NCBI RefSeq assembly: GCF_001696715.1
Contig: NZ_MBFM01000007.1
Location: 1 to 50,445 of the forward strand
Direction: 5' to 3'
DNA length: 50,445 bases
DNA from: Thauera phenolivorans
GTDB taxonomy: Bacteria; Pseudomonadota; Gammaproteobacteria; Burkholderiales; Rhodocyclaceae
Below the pieces are notes generated by a model. That model did no database searches. It saw only the letters and a program-made list of their open reading frames with translations, and was not told the DNA's origin. The position numbers were made by a program, and so were the translations under genes. Shown piece after piece: positions 9,687 to 18,472 of this stretch (positions within the stretch are counted from its first letter, which is position 1; each line of letters starts with the position of its first letter).

Positions 9687-11429
9687 ATGACAGCGATCAA
9701 CGCGCTATTCCTCCTCGCCGCCGTGCTGCTGTTCGTCAGCGTGCTGGCGAGCACGATCTCCGCCCGCCTCGGCCTTCCCCTGCTGCTGCTGTTCCTGATG
9801 ATCGGCATGCTGGCGGGCGTAGACGGGCCGGGCGGCATCGCGTTCAACGACTTTTTCATCGCCAGCCTCATCGGCCAGCTCGCGCTCGCGGTGGTGCTGC
9901 TCGACGGCGGCCTGCGCACCAAGGCGGCGAGCTTTCGCGTCGCGCTGAAGCCGGCAGCCATCCTCGCCACCTGGGGGGTGATCGGCACTGCGGGACTGCT
10001 CGGGCTGTTCGCCACCTGGCTGCTCGACGTCGACTGGCGCATGGGCATGCTGCTGGCGGCGATCGTGGGCTCGACCGATGCCGCGGCGGTGTTCGCGTTG
10101 CTGCGCAACAGCGGCGTGCGCCTGAACGAGCGCGTGCAGTCCACGCTGGAAATCGAGTCCGGCGCCAACGACCCGATGGCGATTCTGCTGGTGACCGGCA
10201 TGGTCGAGATGCTGCTGCATCCGGAGCAGGCGAGCGGCGCCGGCTTCGCGATGATGCTGGTGAGCCAGCTCGGCCTCGGCGCCCTGACCGGCATCGCCGG
10301 CGGCTGGGTGCTGGCGCGCCTCATGGCGCGCCTGAGCCTGGCCGAAGGCATGTATGCGCTGCTGATCCTGTCTGGCGGGCTGCTCATCTTCGCCGCCACC
10401 AATCTGATGAACGGCAGCGGCTTCCTTGCCGTGTATCTCGCCGGCGTGGTGGTCGGCAACCGCCGCAGCCATGCCACCGAGCACGTCATGCGAGTCATGG
10501 ACGGACTGGCCTGGCTCGCTCAGGCCTGCATGTTCGTTGTGCTCGGCATGCTGGTGACACCGTCGGAGATGGTGCAGTACGGCTGGGAGGCACTGGCGAT
10601 GGCGGTCTTCCTGACCCTGGTGGCGCGGCCGATCGCGGTCTGGCTCGGGCTGCTGCCCTTCAACTACGAGCGGAACGAAGTCGGCTACATCAGCTGGGTC
10701 GGGTTGCGCGGCGCGGTGCCGGTCACGCTGGCGATCTTTCCGGTGATGATGGGCGTGCCCGATTCGCTGCTGCTCTTCGACGTGGCCTTCGCGGTGGTGC
10801 TGCTGTCGCTTCTGGTGCAGGGTTCGACGGTGCCGGCGGCGGCGCGCTTCTTCAAGGTGGTGGTGCCGGCGCAGGACGAGCCGGTCGATCGGCGCGAGGT
10901 ATGGGTCGGCGAGGAGGCCGCGCTCGATCTGCTCGAATTCCGCGTCGCGCGCGGCTCGCGCGCCGAGGGCCGCCATCCCGACGACGTCGCCAATGAGGTC
11001 GGCGGCATCGGTGTGCGCTGCGTGGCGCTCGTGCGCGATCGTGATCTACAGACGCTGGCGCTCGACACGCGGCTCCGCGAAGGCGACTCGGTGTGGTTCG
11101 CCGCGCCGGAGAAGCTCGCCGAGACGCTGGCGCGCGTGTTCGGGGGCAGCGCCGACGGGCTCAGTCCGCACGCCGACTTCTTCGGCGAGTTCGTCGTCGA
11201 TCCCGCCTGCCCGGCAGGCGAGCTCGCCGCGGCCTATGGCTTCGCGCTCGAGCAGGGCGAGGACGAGCTTCCGCTGCGCCACCTCATGCGTGCCCGGCTG
11301 GGCCGTCCGGCGGTGGTCGGCGACCGGGTGCGGATCGGCTCCTTCGTACTGAGCGTGCGCGAGATGGAGAAGGGCCAGATCACCGGCGTCGGCCTGAAGT
11401 GCCCGACAGCGGCGCTGCCACGGTTGTGA
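9687..11429 (+). CDS. nhaP2: K+/H+ antiporter of the CPA1 family (NhaP2/CvrA type)
   Basis: Inner-membrane cation/proton antiporter. The first about 390 residues form some 12 hydrophobic helices, with the family features [14 protein letters not shown] and [20 protein letters not shown]. The cytoplasmic tail carries a TrkA_C-like domain and a final CorC/HlyC-type domain. The total of 580 residues matches the E. coli protein now called CvrA/NhaP2 (about 578), which handles potassium under low osmolarity. It follows the two-component pair after a 108-base gap and is probably transcribed separately. Whether K+ or Na+ is the main substrate cannot be told from sequence. Confidence 0.9.
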   Translation: MTAINALFLLAAVLLFVSVLASTISARLGLPLLLLFLMIGMLAGVDGPGGIAFNDFFIASLIGQLALAVVLLDGGLRTKAASFRVALKPAAILATWGVIGTAGLLGLFATWLLDVDWRMGMLLAAIVGSTDAAAVFALLRNSGVRLNERVQSTLEIESGANDPMAILLVTGMVEMLLHPEQASGAGFAMMLVSQLGLGALTGIAGGWVLARLMARLSLAEGMYALLILSGGLLIFAATNLMNGSGFLAVYLAGVVVGNRRSHATEHVMRVMDGLAWLAQACMFVVLGMLVTPSEMVQYGWEALAMAVFLTLVARPIAVWLGLLPFNYERNEVGYISWVGLRGAVPVTLAIFPVMMGVPDSLLLFDVAFAVVLLSLLVQGSTVPAAARFFKVVVPAQDEPVDRREVWVGEEAALDLLEFRVARGSRAEGRHPDDVANEVGGIGVRCVALVRDRDLQTLALDTRLREGDSVWFAAPEKLAETLARVFGGSADGLSPHADFFGEFVVDPACPAGELAAAYGFALEQGEDELPLRHLMRARLGRPAVVGDRVRIGSFVLSVREMEKGQITGVGLKCPTAALPRL

Positions 11430-11511
11430 GCGTCGCGGTAGCCGCCGCCACGCGCCTGCGCGGGACTCACTGAAGCTGCTAAAATTACCCGCTTTTTCCG
11501 AGGGCTTTTCG

Positions 11512-12375
11512 ATGACCGCTCGCATTATCGATGGTAACGCGCTCGCCGCTCGCGTACGCGGCGAGATCGCCGACCGCGCCGCCGCCTTGAGCGCGCGCGG
11601 CGTGCAACCCTGCCTGGCGGTCATCCTGGTCGGGGGCAATCCGGCCTCGGCGGTGTATGTGCGCAACAAGGTCGCCGCCTGCGAGAAGGCCGGCATCCGT
11701 TCGCTGCGCTTCGACTACCCGGAGGACGTCGCCCAGGACGTGGTGATGGACAGGCTCGCCGGACTCAACGCCGACCCCGCGGTGCATGGCATCCTGGTGC
11801 AGCTCCCGCTGCCGCCGCAGTTCGACGAGGCCGCGGTGCTGGAGGCGATCAAGGTCGCCAAGGACGTCGATGGCTTCCATGCCGAGAACGTCGGCCGCCT
11901 GTCGCAGAACCAGGAAGCCTTTCTGCCGTGCACGCCGCACGGCGTGATGAAGATGCTCGAGGCCGAGGGCGTACCCCTGGCCGGTGCCGAGGCGGTCGTG
12001 ATCGGTCGCTCCAACATCGTCGGCAAGCCGATGGCGATGCTGCTCACCAATAGCGGCGCCACTGTCACCGTGTGCCATTCGCGTACCTGCGACCTTGCCT
12101 TCCACACTCGTCGCGCCGACATCCTGGTGGCCGCGGTCGGCAAGCCGCGCTTCGTCACCGGCGACATGATCAAGCCGGGCGCCACCGTGATCGACGTCGG
12201 CATCAACCGCCTGCCCGACGGCAAGCTGTGCGGCGACGTCGATTTCGACTCGGCGAAGGAGGTGGCTGGCCTGATCACCCCGGTACCCGGCGGCGTCGGT
12301 CCGATGACGATCACCATGCTGCTCGAGAACACCGTGATTTCCGCCGACCGCGCCGCGCGTGCGGCTGGCAAGTAA
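11512..12375 (+). CDS. folD: Bifunctional methylenetetrahydrofolate dehydrogenase/methenyl-THF cyclohydrolase
   Basis: Interconverts 5,10-methylene-, methenyl- and 10-formyl-tetrahydrofolate with NADP+, supplying formyl groups for purine synthesis. The 287-residue length is typical. The catalytic YVRNK motif (lysine of the cyclohydrolase centre), the GRSNIVGKP dinucleotide-binding loop and the C-terminal signature PGGVGPMT are all present. It is followed after 10 bases by purE and then purK, which puts a one-carbon donor enzyme in one transcript with two purine enzymes. A TAAAAT at 11480-11485 could be the -10 box of this operon, but no good -35 box accompanies it. Confidence 0.97.
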   Translation: MTARIIDGNALAARVRGEIADRAAALSARGVQPCLAVILVGGNPASAVYVRNKVAACEKAGIRSLRFDYPEDVAQDVVMDRLAGLNADPAVHGILVQLPLPPQFDEAAVLEAIKVAKDVDGFHAENVGRLSQNQEAFLPCTPHGVMKMLEAEGVPLAGAEAVVIGRSNIVGKPMAMLLTNSGATVTVCHSRTCDLAFHTRRADILVAAVGKPRFVTGDMIKPGATVIDVGINRLPDGKLCGDVDFDSAKEVAGLITPVPGGVGPMTITMLLENTVISADRAARAAGK

Positions 12376-12385
12376 GGACCGCGAG

Positions 12386-12877
12386 ATGAGCGAAACCAAA
12401 CCCGTCGTCGGCATCATCATGGGCTCCAACTCCGACTGGCCCACCATGAAGGCCGCCGCGCGGATGCTGGAAGACTTCGGCGTGCCCTTCGAGGCCAGGG
12501 TCGTCTCCGCCCACCGCACGCCCGACCTGATGTTCGAGTACGCCGAAGCCGCGCGTGGCCGCGGGCTGAAGGCGATCATCGCCGGGGCCGGCGGCGCCGC
12601 CCACCTGCCGGGCATGGTCGCAGCCAAGACCACGCTGCCGGTGCTGGGCGTGCCGGTGCAGTCGAAAGCGCTGTCGGGGCAGGATTCGCTGCTCTCGATC
12701 GTCCAGATGCCCAAGGGCATCCCGGTCGCCACCTTCGCCATCGGCGAGGCGGGCGCGGCCAACGCCGGCCTGTTCGCGGTCGCGCTGCTCGCAATCGAGG
12801 ACGCCGCGCTGGCGCAGAAGCTCGCCGACTTCCGGGCCCGCCAGACCGAGGCGGTGCTCGACATGACCCTGGATTGA
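12386..12877 (+). CDS. purE: N5-carboxyaminoimidazole ribonucleotide mutase
   Basis: Class I PurE, which moves the carboxyl group from N5-CAIR to C4 to give CAIR in purine synthesis. The 163 residues show the substrate loop GSNSDWPTM, the SAHRTPD motif with the active-site histidine, the [11 protein letters not shown] loop and [14 protein letters not shown]. The ATG was chosen because TAAGGA, formed at the folD stop, is a good ribosome site; the frame runs upstream into folD. Works directly with PurK encoded next. Confidence 0.97.
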   Translation: MSETKPVVGIIMGSNSDWPTMKAAARMLEDFGVPFEARVVSAHRTPDLMFEYAEAARGRGLKAIIAGAGGAAHLPGMVAAKTTLPVLGVPVQSKALSGQDSLLSIVQMPKGIPVATFAIGEAGAANAGLFAVALLAIEDAALAQKLADFRARQTEAVLDMTLD

Positions 12878-12887
12878 GACGCGCATC

Positions 12888-14048
12888 ATGATCCTCCCGC
12901 CTGCCACCCTCGGCATGCTCGGCGGCGGCCAGCTCGGCCGCTTTTTCGTTTCCGCCGCGCACGAGATGGGCTACAAGGTGTGGGTGCTCGACCCCGACCC
13001 GCACAGCCCGGCCGGCCTCATCGCCGACCGCCACCTGATCGCCGCCTACGACGACTATGTCGCGCTCGACGCCCTGGGCAACGAATGCGCCGCGGTGACC
13101 ACCGAGTTCGAGAACGTCCCCGCCGACACGCTCGACTATCTGACCAAGTTCATTCCGGTGCATCCCGCCGCGAGCGCGGTCGCGGTGTGCCAGAACCGCA
13201 TCGCCGAAAAGACCTTCCTCGCCGATAACGGCCTGCCGCACGGCCCCTTCGCCGTTATCCGCAGCGAGGACGAGATCCGCGCCGCCGAGGCCGGCCTGTT
13301 CCCGGCCGTGCTCAAGGTGGCGCGCTTCGGCTACGACGGCAAGGGCCAGGCGCGCGTCGCCGACCGCGAAGAGGCGATCGCCGCCTTCCAGCAATTCAAG
13401 GGCGAGCCCTGCGTGCTCGAGAAGATGCTGGCGCTGGACTACGAAGTGTCGGTGGTGCTCGCGCGCGACGAGGCGGGCACGGTGCGGTGCTTCCCCGCCG
13501 GCGAGAACCGTCATCGCAACGGCATCCTCGACGTCACCATCGCGCCGGCCTCGGCCGGCCTGCGCGAGGACGGGCGAATGAGCGCCCAGGCGGTCGCCGA
13601 GCGCATCGCTGGCGAGCTCGGCTACGTCGGCACGCTCGGGGTGGAGTTCTTCGTCTGCCGCGGCGAGCTGTTCGTCAATGAGATGGCGCCGCGCCCGCAC
13701 AACAGCGGCCACCACACCGTCGACGCCTGCGACGCCAGCCAGTACGAGCAGCAGGTGAGGGCGCTGTGCGGCCTGCCGCTGGCCGCGCCGCGCCAGCACT
13801 CGGCCGCGGTCATGGTCAATCTGCTGGGGGAGCTGTGGTACGAGGACGGCAAGGGCCACGGCACCTACCGCGAGCCCGACTGGTCGGTGCTGCACGCCGT
13901 GCCCGGCCTTCGCCTGCACCTGTACGGCAAGCACCATGCCCGCCCGGGGCGAAAGATGGGCCACTTCGTGGTCATCGGCGCGGACGCCGGCGAGGTGCTC
14001 GAGCGCGCGCAGCAGGCCCGGGCCGCGATCGGCATCCGCGACGAGTGA
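12888..14048 (+). CDS. purK: N5-carboxyaminoimidazole ribonucleotide synthetase
   Basis: ATP-grasp enzyme making N5-CAIR from AIR, bicarbonate and ATP, the substrate of the neighbouring PurE. The 386 residues start with the PurK motif GMLGGGQLGRFF. The ATP-grasp core includes KVARFGYDGKGQARV, EKMLALDYEVSVV and EMAPRPHNSGHHTVDAC, all classic for the family. Ten bases separate it from purE, so the two are one transcription unit. Confidence 0.97.
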   Translation: MILPPATLGMLGGGQLGRFFVSAAHEMGYKVWVLDPDPHSPAGLIADRHLIAAYDDYVALDALGNECAAVTTEFENVPADTLDYLTKFIPVHPAASAVAVCQNRIAEKTFLADNGLPHGPFAVIRSEDEIRAAEAGLFPAVLKVARFGYDGKGQARVADREEAIAAFQQFKGEPCVLEKMLALDYEVSVVLARDEAGTVRCFPAGENRHRNGILDVTIAPASAGLREDGRMSAQAVAERIAGELGYVGTLGVEFFVCRGELFVNEMAPRPHNSGHHTVDACDASQYEQQVRALCGLPLAAPRQHSAAVMVNLLGELWYEDGKGHGTYREPDWSVLHAVPGLRLHLYGKHHARPGRKMGHFVVIGADAGEVLERAQQARAAIGIRDE

Positions 14049-14058
14049 GGCGACCGCG

Positions 14059-15150
14059 ATGAGCGCTACCCCCGCCAAACCGCGCGGTCGTATCGCGCCA
14101 CCCACGCTGGTCGCCATCCGCGAGGCGGCGGACCTGCTGCGCGCGGGCGACCTCGTCGGCATGCCCACCGAGACCGTCTATGGCCTCGCCGCCGACGCGC
14201 TCGACCCCGAGGCAGTGAAGAAGATCTTCGCCGCCAAGGGCCGTCCTGCCGACCACCCGCTGATCGTGCATCTGCCTTCGGCCGAGCACCTGCCACGCTG
14301 GGCCGAGCGCATCCCCAAGGACGCGCTCGCGCTCGCGCGCGCCTTCTGGCCCGGACCGCTCACGCTCATCCTCAAGCGCAGCGCGGAGGTGCCCGACGAG
14401 GTCACCGGCGGCCAGGACACCGTCGGCCTGCGGGTGCCGGCGCACTCGATCGCGCTCGCGCTGCTGCAGGTCTTCGACTCCGGCATCGCCGCGCCGAGCG
14501 CCAACCGCTTCGGCCGCATCAGCCCGACCACCGCCGCCCATGTGCAGGAAGAACTCGGCGACAAGGTAGCGATGGTGCTCGACGGCGGCCCCTGCGAGCT
14601 CGGCATCGAATCCACCATCGTCGATTTCTCGCGCGACACCCCCGAGGTCCTGCGCCCGGGCGCGATCGGCGTTGACGACATCGCCCGCGTCATCGGTCGC
14701 CGGCCTCGCGTGCGCGGAGAAGCCGCGGGCAGCGGCGAAGGTGAGGGCAGGGCCTTCGGCGGAGAGGCGGCGAATGGCGCCGCCGCGAGCGAGGCCCCGC
14801 GCGTCTCCGGCGCGCTCGCCGCCCACTACGCGCCCCGCACGCCGCTGCGCATGGTGCCGGCGGCGCAACTCGTGGAGGAGGCCGCGACGCTCGCCGGCGA
14901 GGGCAGCCGCGTCGCGGTGCTCGGCCGCACCATCGCCGATCCGCACGACGCCCGCCTGATCTGGCGCACGGCCAGCGCCGAACCCGCGGGTTTCGCCCAT
15001 GCCCTCTACGCCACCCTGCGCGAACTCGACGCCCTCGGCGCCGACTTTATCGTCGTCGAAGCGCTGCCTGCCGCCGCCGAGTGGTCCGCGATCGCCGACC
15101 GCCTCGGCCGTGCAGCCGTGGGTTCGGGCGCGGAGCAGGACGAGACCTGA
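14059..15150 (+). CDS. tsaC: L-threonylcarbamoyladenylate synthase, long Sua5 type
   Basis: Makes threonylcarbamoyl-AMP from threonine, bicarbonate and ATP, the first step of the t6A37 modification of ANN-decoding tRNAs. The YrdC/TsaC core carries the expected basic and Ser-Asn motifs (PTETVYGLAADAL, KGRPADHPLIVHL, SANRFGRISPTTA). A C-terminal Sua5 domain follows after an Ala/Gly-rich linker near residue 225, so at 363 residues this is the two-domain Sua5 form, not the short TsaC. The ATG used gives a short N-terminal tail before the core; an earlier start would overlap purK in another frame. It is the last gene before the tRNA and the accessory region. Confidence 0.92.
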   Translation: MSATPAKPRGRIAPPTLVAIREAADLLRAGDLVGMPTETVYGLAADALDPEAVKKIFAAKGRPADHPLIVHLPSAEHLPRWAERIPKDALALARAFWPGPLTLILKRSAEVPDEVTGGQDTVGLRVPAHSIALALLQVFDSGIAAPSANRFGRISPTTAAHVQEELGDKVAMVLDGGPCELGIESTIVDFSRDTPEVLRPGAIGVDDIARVIGRRPRVRGEAAGSGEGEGRAFGGEAANGAAASEAPRVSGALAAHYAPRTPLRMVPAAQLVEEAATLAGEGSRVAVLGRTIADPHDARLIWRTASAEPAGFAHALYATLRELDALGADFIVVEALPAAAEWSAIADRLGRAAVGSGAEQDET

Positions 15151-15178
15151 GCACTGGCCGAATTTTGCGCGGAGGGTG

Positions 15179-15207
15179 TTCACTTCGCGCAGCCCTCTGT
15201 CTATAAT
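15179..15207 (+). promoter_or_regulatory. Promoter of tRNA-Ala
   Basis: TTCACT and a perfect TATAAT are separated by 17 bases. The mature tRNA begins 14 bases after the -10 box, a normal distance for a stable-RNA promoter. GC-rich GCGCGC after the -10 resembles a stringent-control discriminator. Confidence 0.75.
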
Positions 15208-15220
15208 GCGCGCTCTTTCA

Positions 15221-15296
15221 GGGCCGATAGCTCAGCTGGGAGAGCGCTGCGTTCGCAATGCAGAGGTCGGGAGTTCGATCCTCCTTCGGTCCACCA
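15221..15296 (+). tRNA. tRNA-Ala, anticodon CGC
   Basis: A complete 76-base cloverleaf with encoded CCA. The acceptor stem pairs GGGCCGA with TCGGTCC (one G-T pair). The D arm is GCTC/GAGC and the anticodon stem CTGCG/TGCAG holds the loop TTCGCAA, giving anticodon CGC that reads GCG codons. The TTCGATC T-loop is present. It sits exactly between core genes and plasmid-like DNA, as expected of a tRNA used as an integration target, but no second copy of its 3' end was found in the window. Confidence 0.97.
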
Positions 15297-15309
15297 AGAA
15301 TTCCTAGTA

Positions 15310-15349
15310 AAAACAGCGCATTACACTTTGCAGTGTGATGCGCTGTTTT
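15310..15349. terminator. Long hairpin terminator after tRNA-Ala
   Basis: An 18-bp stem (one G-T pair) with a TTGC loop, from AAAACAGCGCAT to ATGCGCTGTTTT, starts 13 bases after the tRNA. Because it has A and T runs on both sides it can work in both directions and would separate the tRNA from the accessory region. Confidence 0.8.
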
Positions 15350-15844
15350 GCTTTGTAAGGCAGGTTTTTGCAAACTCAGTGTGGCAAATTTGTGGCAAAG
15401 ACTGGGCTTGCAGCAGTCATGCACTGCGTGACACTGCGCAATAACGCGTTGTAGGATGGCGCCACTCGCGCTGAGGACGTTGTGAACGGCTTCGAGAAAA
15501 AAGCAAAGGGTACAAGGGGCCTTGCAAGCTGAACCTTGCCCAACAAGCGAAAGCCACGGACTGTTCAGCGGCCGCCTCCGTAAGCGGATCGGAGGATAGG
15601 TAGGAAAGGATGCCGACAGGCATCGCCTGGTAGCGCCCTGCCGGATGTTGTGATGAGGCCGGTTTGGCTGCGCTACCCAGGAGAGCGAGGGCACCATGGG
15701 GGATAACCCCGCCGTGTTTGGCTTGTTGCTAAGTTGGCTGCAGTGGCACTGGGCGTAAATCTCCGGTCAACTGAGCTGGATACGGAACCGCGGACTCATC
15801 CGACATGACCGGCTTCGGCCGGTCGGTTTCGGAGATGTTCGCCC
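15350..15844. other. Junction between core and accessory DNA, no gene
   Basis: No credible gene is seen in these 495 bases. Two TGTGGCAAA-type repeats lie near 15381-15399, a kind of arm-site-like repeat often found beside tRNA genes used by tyrosine integrases. A 7-bp hairpin with a TTCG loop (GACCGGC/GCCGGTC, 15807-15824) stands just before the next gene and could end transcription. A leftward reading frame covers the region and the tRNA but is an artefact. Confidence 0.5.
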
Positions 15845-16174
15845 ATGAAGGCCCTTCTGACCGTAGATCAGCTGTCCCAGTACCTGCACAAATCCGTCGC
15901 CAGCATCCGCAGCGACGCCAGCCGCAATCCCCAGTCCCTTCCGCCGATCTGCCGGCTACCTGGCACCAAGCGCCTGCTCTGGCGTACTGAAGACGTCGAA
16001 AACTGGCTCGCCGAGCACGTCGAGGGCGTGGCCCCGCTCCAGCGGCCGACCGTCGCGTTCGACGATCACAAGCCCAGACGCGGGCGTCCGACCAAGGCGG
16101 AGCAACTCGCCCGGCAGCGGCAGCTCCAGGCGTCTGCCACCGGTCGAGGAGTCTCATCGTCCGCACGGGCCTGA
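15845..16174 (+). CDS. Small helix-turn-helix DNA-binding protein (AlpA/excisionase-like)
   Basis: 109 residues. The first about 60 (MKALLTVDQLSQYLHKSVAS ... LLWRTEDVENWLAEH) follow the pattern of MerR/AlpA-type helix-turn-helix domains, in which a helix-turn-helix is followed by a W-x-x-x-DVE/W-L helix. The tail is basic (RRGRPTKAEQLARQRQ). It ends 3 bases before the replication initiator gene, so the two are one operon and this protein may regulate the initiator or plasmid copy number. That role is inferred from position only. Confidence 0.7.
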   Translation: MKALLTVDQLSQYLHKSVASIRSDASRNPQSLPPICRLPGTKRLLWRTEDVENWLAEHVEGVAPLQRPTVAFDDHKPRRGRPTKAEQLARQRQLQASATGRGVSSSARA

Positions 16175-16177
16175 GCA

Positions 16178-17134
16178 ATGCGAACCACGATCGAGAGAAA
16201 GGCGAGCTGTCCTCAGCCGGCCCTTCCGACCCTCGCCCCTTCCGCGCCGGGGCATGGCCTTGCCGAGACCATGTCGAAGCTGCAGGAGCGTGCGCGGGTG
16301 GCGCGCATGCGGATGGAGCACCGGAGGGCGGCCGAGCCCGTCCAGCTCTTCCTGCCCGGTATGGAGGCCTTCGTACGGGCCATGCCGAACCACATCGCCC
16401 GCTCCAGCCTCTTCGCCCCCGTCGCCCGGGGACGCAAGCGTTTTTACAACGAGGAACCGCTCATCACGCGATCCGACGTCGTGCTGACCTACACCGGTGA
16501 GCAGCTCGACGAATCACAGGCGGATGTCGCGCTGCAGCTGATCTACGAGGCGCGCTGCATCCCCCTTGGCGTTCCCATCCAGATCAACCGGGCGGCGTTC
16601 TTGCGCGCGATCGGGCGTAGCACTGGCAAGCATGATTATGAGTGGCTGCATCGGGTGATGAAGGCCTTTTACAAGGCCAGCTTCATCATCGAGGTGAAGC
16701 GGCGGGACGGATCCACCAAGTACTGCGTCGGCGACACAAAGGTCTTCCGCATCGTCGCCGATCTCGACTACGACGCCGATAACGAGCGCTACACGGTCAC
16801 GCTCGACCCGCGCTGGCGTCAACTTTTCGAGAACCAGGAGTTCGCCCTCATCGACTGGAACAAGCGCCTGCAGATCGGTCGCGGGCAGGACATGGCCAAG
16901 GCGCTTCAGCGTCTGATTGCGGCGTCGGCCGACCCCGTGCAGGCCTATGCGATGTCCTGGCTGAAAGACAAGATGCAGTACGCCAGTCCGATGCGGAAGT
17001 TCAGGGAGGCGGTCTCGGCGGCCGTGGACGAGCTCAAGCGGGTCGGCGTCATCGCGCGGGGTGAAATTGACGTCGGCAGGCGTGGCAGCGCTCAGGTCGT
17101 CCTGTGGATAACTCGAGCTCGCCCATCGGGATAG
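16178..17134 (+). CDS. trfA: TrfA-family plasmid replication initiator
   Basis: 318-residue initiator similar to TrfA of IncP plasmids. The conserved block MPNHIARSSLFAPVARGRKR, then VVLTYTGEQLDESQADV and FLRAIGRSTGKHDYEWLHRV, matches what I know of RK2 TrfA in order and spacing. Such proteins bind iterons, open the origin and load the host helicase. An internal in-frame ATG (codon 32, base 16271) could give a shorter form, as RK2 TrfA has two forms. Its stop codon lies inside the first of four direct repeats that look like the cognate iterons. The first 30 residues lack clear family similarity, so the shorter start may be the main one. Confidence 0.88.
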   Translation: MRTTIERKASCPQPALPTLAPSAPGHGLAETMSKLQERARVARMRMEHRRAAEPVQLFLPGMEAFVRAMPNHIARSSLFAPVARGRKRFYNEEPLITRSDVVLTYTGEQLDESQADVALQLIYEARCIPLGVPIQINRAAFLRAIGRSTGKHDYEWLHRVMKAFYKASFIIEVKRRDGSTKYCVGDTKVFRIVADLDYDADNERYTVTLDPRWRQLFENQEFALIDWNKRLQIGRGQDMAKALQRLIAASADPVQAYAMSWLKDKMQYASPMRKFREAVSAAVDELKRVGVIARGEIDVGRRGSAQVVLWITRARPSG

Positions 17135-17304
17135 CGTTCCACCTCGATCGGGATAGCGTTCCGCTTAGTCGGGATAGCGTTCCGTTTTATCGGGATAGCG
17201 TTCCTCCCCCCTCTTTGGAACCCGCGCCGGCGCTGGGATTCAGGGCCGCAAATGACCGTCTACCTATTTCTACCTTATTTCTACCAGAAGGCTGTTGTGG
17301 ACAA
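17101..17304. other. Candidate theta replication origin (oriV)
   Basis: An origin-like arrangement follows the initiator gene. There is a perfect DnaA box (TGTGGATAA, 17103-17111, reverse of TTATCCACA), four iterons (17126-17204), and a low-GC stretch with TCTACC repeated three times at 10- and 11-base spacing (17259-17285), a plausible unwinding element. A near DnaA box (TGTGGACAA) lies at 17296-17304. The remainder of the gap to the next gene (17305-17525) shows nothing clear. Function as an origin is inferred from architecture. Confidence 0.65.
17126..17204 (+). repeat. Four iterons, 15-bp direct repeats
   Basis: TCGGGATAGCGTTCC occurs without mismatch at 17126, 17148, 17169 and 17190, a period of 22, 21 and 21 bases, about two helical turns. 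All copies have the same direction and the first contains the trfA stop codon. The spacing and place are those of iterons bound by the adjacent initiator. The sequence is unrelated to the RK2 iteron found elsewhere in the window. Confidence 0.85.
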
Positions 17305-17525
17305 CTGCCGAAATCGGGGTGGGGCAGAAAGGCTCGTGGTAGGGCGTTTCGTAGCGCGAGGTCGTCGATGCGCCGGTTTTGACGCCAGGGATAAGCGTGC
17401 TGCGAGCCGACTGCACGATGCTCACGAGAGGACGGGGAAGGCGCTGGGTACGTGCCAAGCGGTGACCCTACCGACGATCACCATGGCATCATCTGCATCT
17501 CATCTCCATTGGCGGCAGCGTCCTC

Positions 17526-18224
17526 ATGAAAGTTATCGGTCTCATCGGTGGCATGAGCTGGGAATCCACCGTGCCTTACTACCGCCTGATCAACGAGGGG
17601 GTGAAGGCCCGGCTGGGTGGTCTGCATTCGGCGAAGATCGTGCTCTACAGCGTCGATTTCGCGGAGATCGAGCGACTGCAGCACCGTGGAGAATGGGATG
17701 AGGCTGGCGCGCTGCTGGCAGACGCTGCTCGAGCGCTGGAGCGGGCTGGGGCCGATTTTGTCGTCCTGTGCACGAACACGATGCATAAGGTGGCGCCGGC
17801 CATCGAGGCCGCGGTGGCGATCCCGCTACTGCATATCGCCGACCCCACGGCGGCAGCGATCCACCAGGCGGGCTTGTCCTGCGTGGGGCTCCTGGGTACG
17901 CGCTTCATTATGGAGCAAGACATCTATCGCGCCCGGCTGACCGATCGCCACGGCATCGACGTCGTTATTCCTGACGATGATGACCGAGCGCTGGTTCATC
18001 GGGTGATTTATGAGGAGTTGTGCCTGGGGCGCGTCGAGGAGGCGTCGCGCCTGGCGTATCGCGATGTGATTCAGCGTCTGGTCGCGCAAGGCGCGCAGGG
18101 TGTAATTCTGGGATGTACGGAGATATCGATGCTGGTAGGCGTTGAGGACGCCGCGGTGCCGTTGTTTGATACGACGGGGCTTCACGCTGCTGCGGCCGTT
18201 CAGGTGGCGCTGGCGGGTTGTTAA
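17526..18224 (+). CDS. Aspartate/glutamate racemase family protein
   Basis: 232-residue cofactor-independent amino acid racemase of the Asp/Glu racemase family. The start MKVIGLIGGMSWESTVPYYR and the two catalytic cysteines in VLCTNTMHK (about residue 83) and LGCTEIS (about residue 198) are intact, so it should be active. Such enzymes use a two-base cysteine mechanism; the real substrate (Asp, Glu or another amino acid) cannot be told. It stands alone downstream of the origin and reads as cargo of the plasmid-like region. Confidence 0.9.
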   Translation: MKVIGLIGGMSWESTVPYYRLINEGVKARLGGLHSAKIVLYSVDFAEIERLQHRGEWDEAGALLADAARALERAGADFVVLCTNTMHKVAPAIEAAVAIPLLHIADPTAAAIHQAGLSCVGLLGTRFIMEQDIYRARLTDRHGIDVVIPDDDDRALVHRVIYEELCLGRVEEASRLAYRDVIQRLVAQGAQGVILGCTEISMLVGVEDAAVPLFDTTGLHAAAAVQVALAGC

Positions 18225-18280
18225 GCCCACTCGAGGGGACAGTCATGGTTCGGCCATAAGCGGCCGGTGATCGTTACGTT

Positions 18281-18472
18281 TCACTTGCAGGCCGATGGCG
18301 CTCGTCTAAGGTGAAGAAATGGCATGACGGTCGGCTCTTCTCGGCCAAAAGCGAACGATGCTTGTTGATTGTCGACATACTTGAGCAGAAATCCTCGAGA
18401 TGCATCCGGTATGTCGCCCACGGTTTCGGAATCGAATCCGTTCAGGAAGTATTCCCCGCACTCGCCTATCAA
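18281..18472 (-). CDS. Small hypothetical protein, possibly the displaced end of the upstream gene
   Basis: 63 codons from a TTG that overlaps the stop of the upstream gene (TTGA). No family recognised. The composition (VGDIPDASRGFLLKYVDNQQ) is protein-like, not the Arg/Pro-rich style of false frames here. It may be a separate coupled gene, or the C-terminal part of the upstream protein split off by a frameshift. No signal peptide or membrane helix is visible. Confidence 0.4.
   Translation of the reverse strand: MIGECGEYFLNGFDSETVGDIPDASRGFLLKYVDNQQASFAFGREEPTVMPFLHLRRAPSACK

Noticed and set aside
15218..15697. Leftward 159-codon frame across the tRNA region, ending ...LSQLSYRP
   Set aside because: Its last part is the antisense reading of tRNA-Ala, a well-known source of false protein predictions. 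The rest has no family features.
17126..17204. CRISPR array
   Set aside because: Repeats are 15 bp with 6-7-bp gaps, too short for CRISPR repeats and spacers, and they adjoin a replication initiator. They are iterons.
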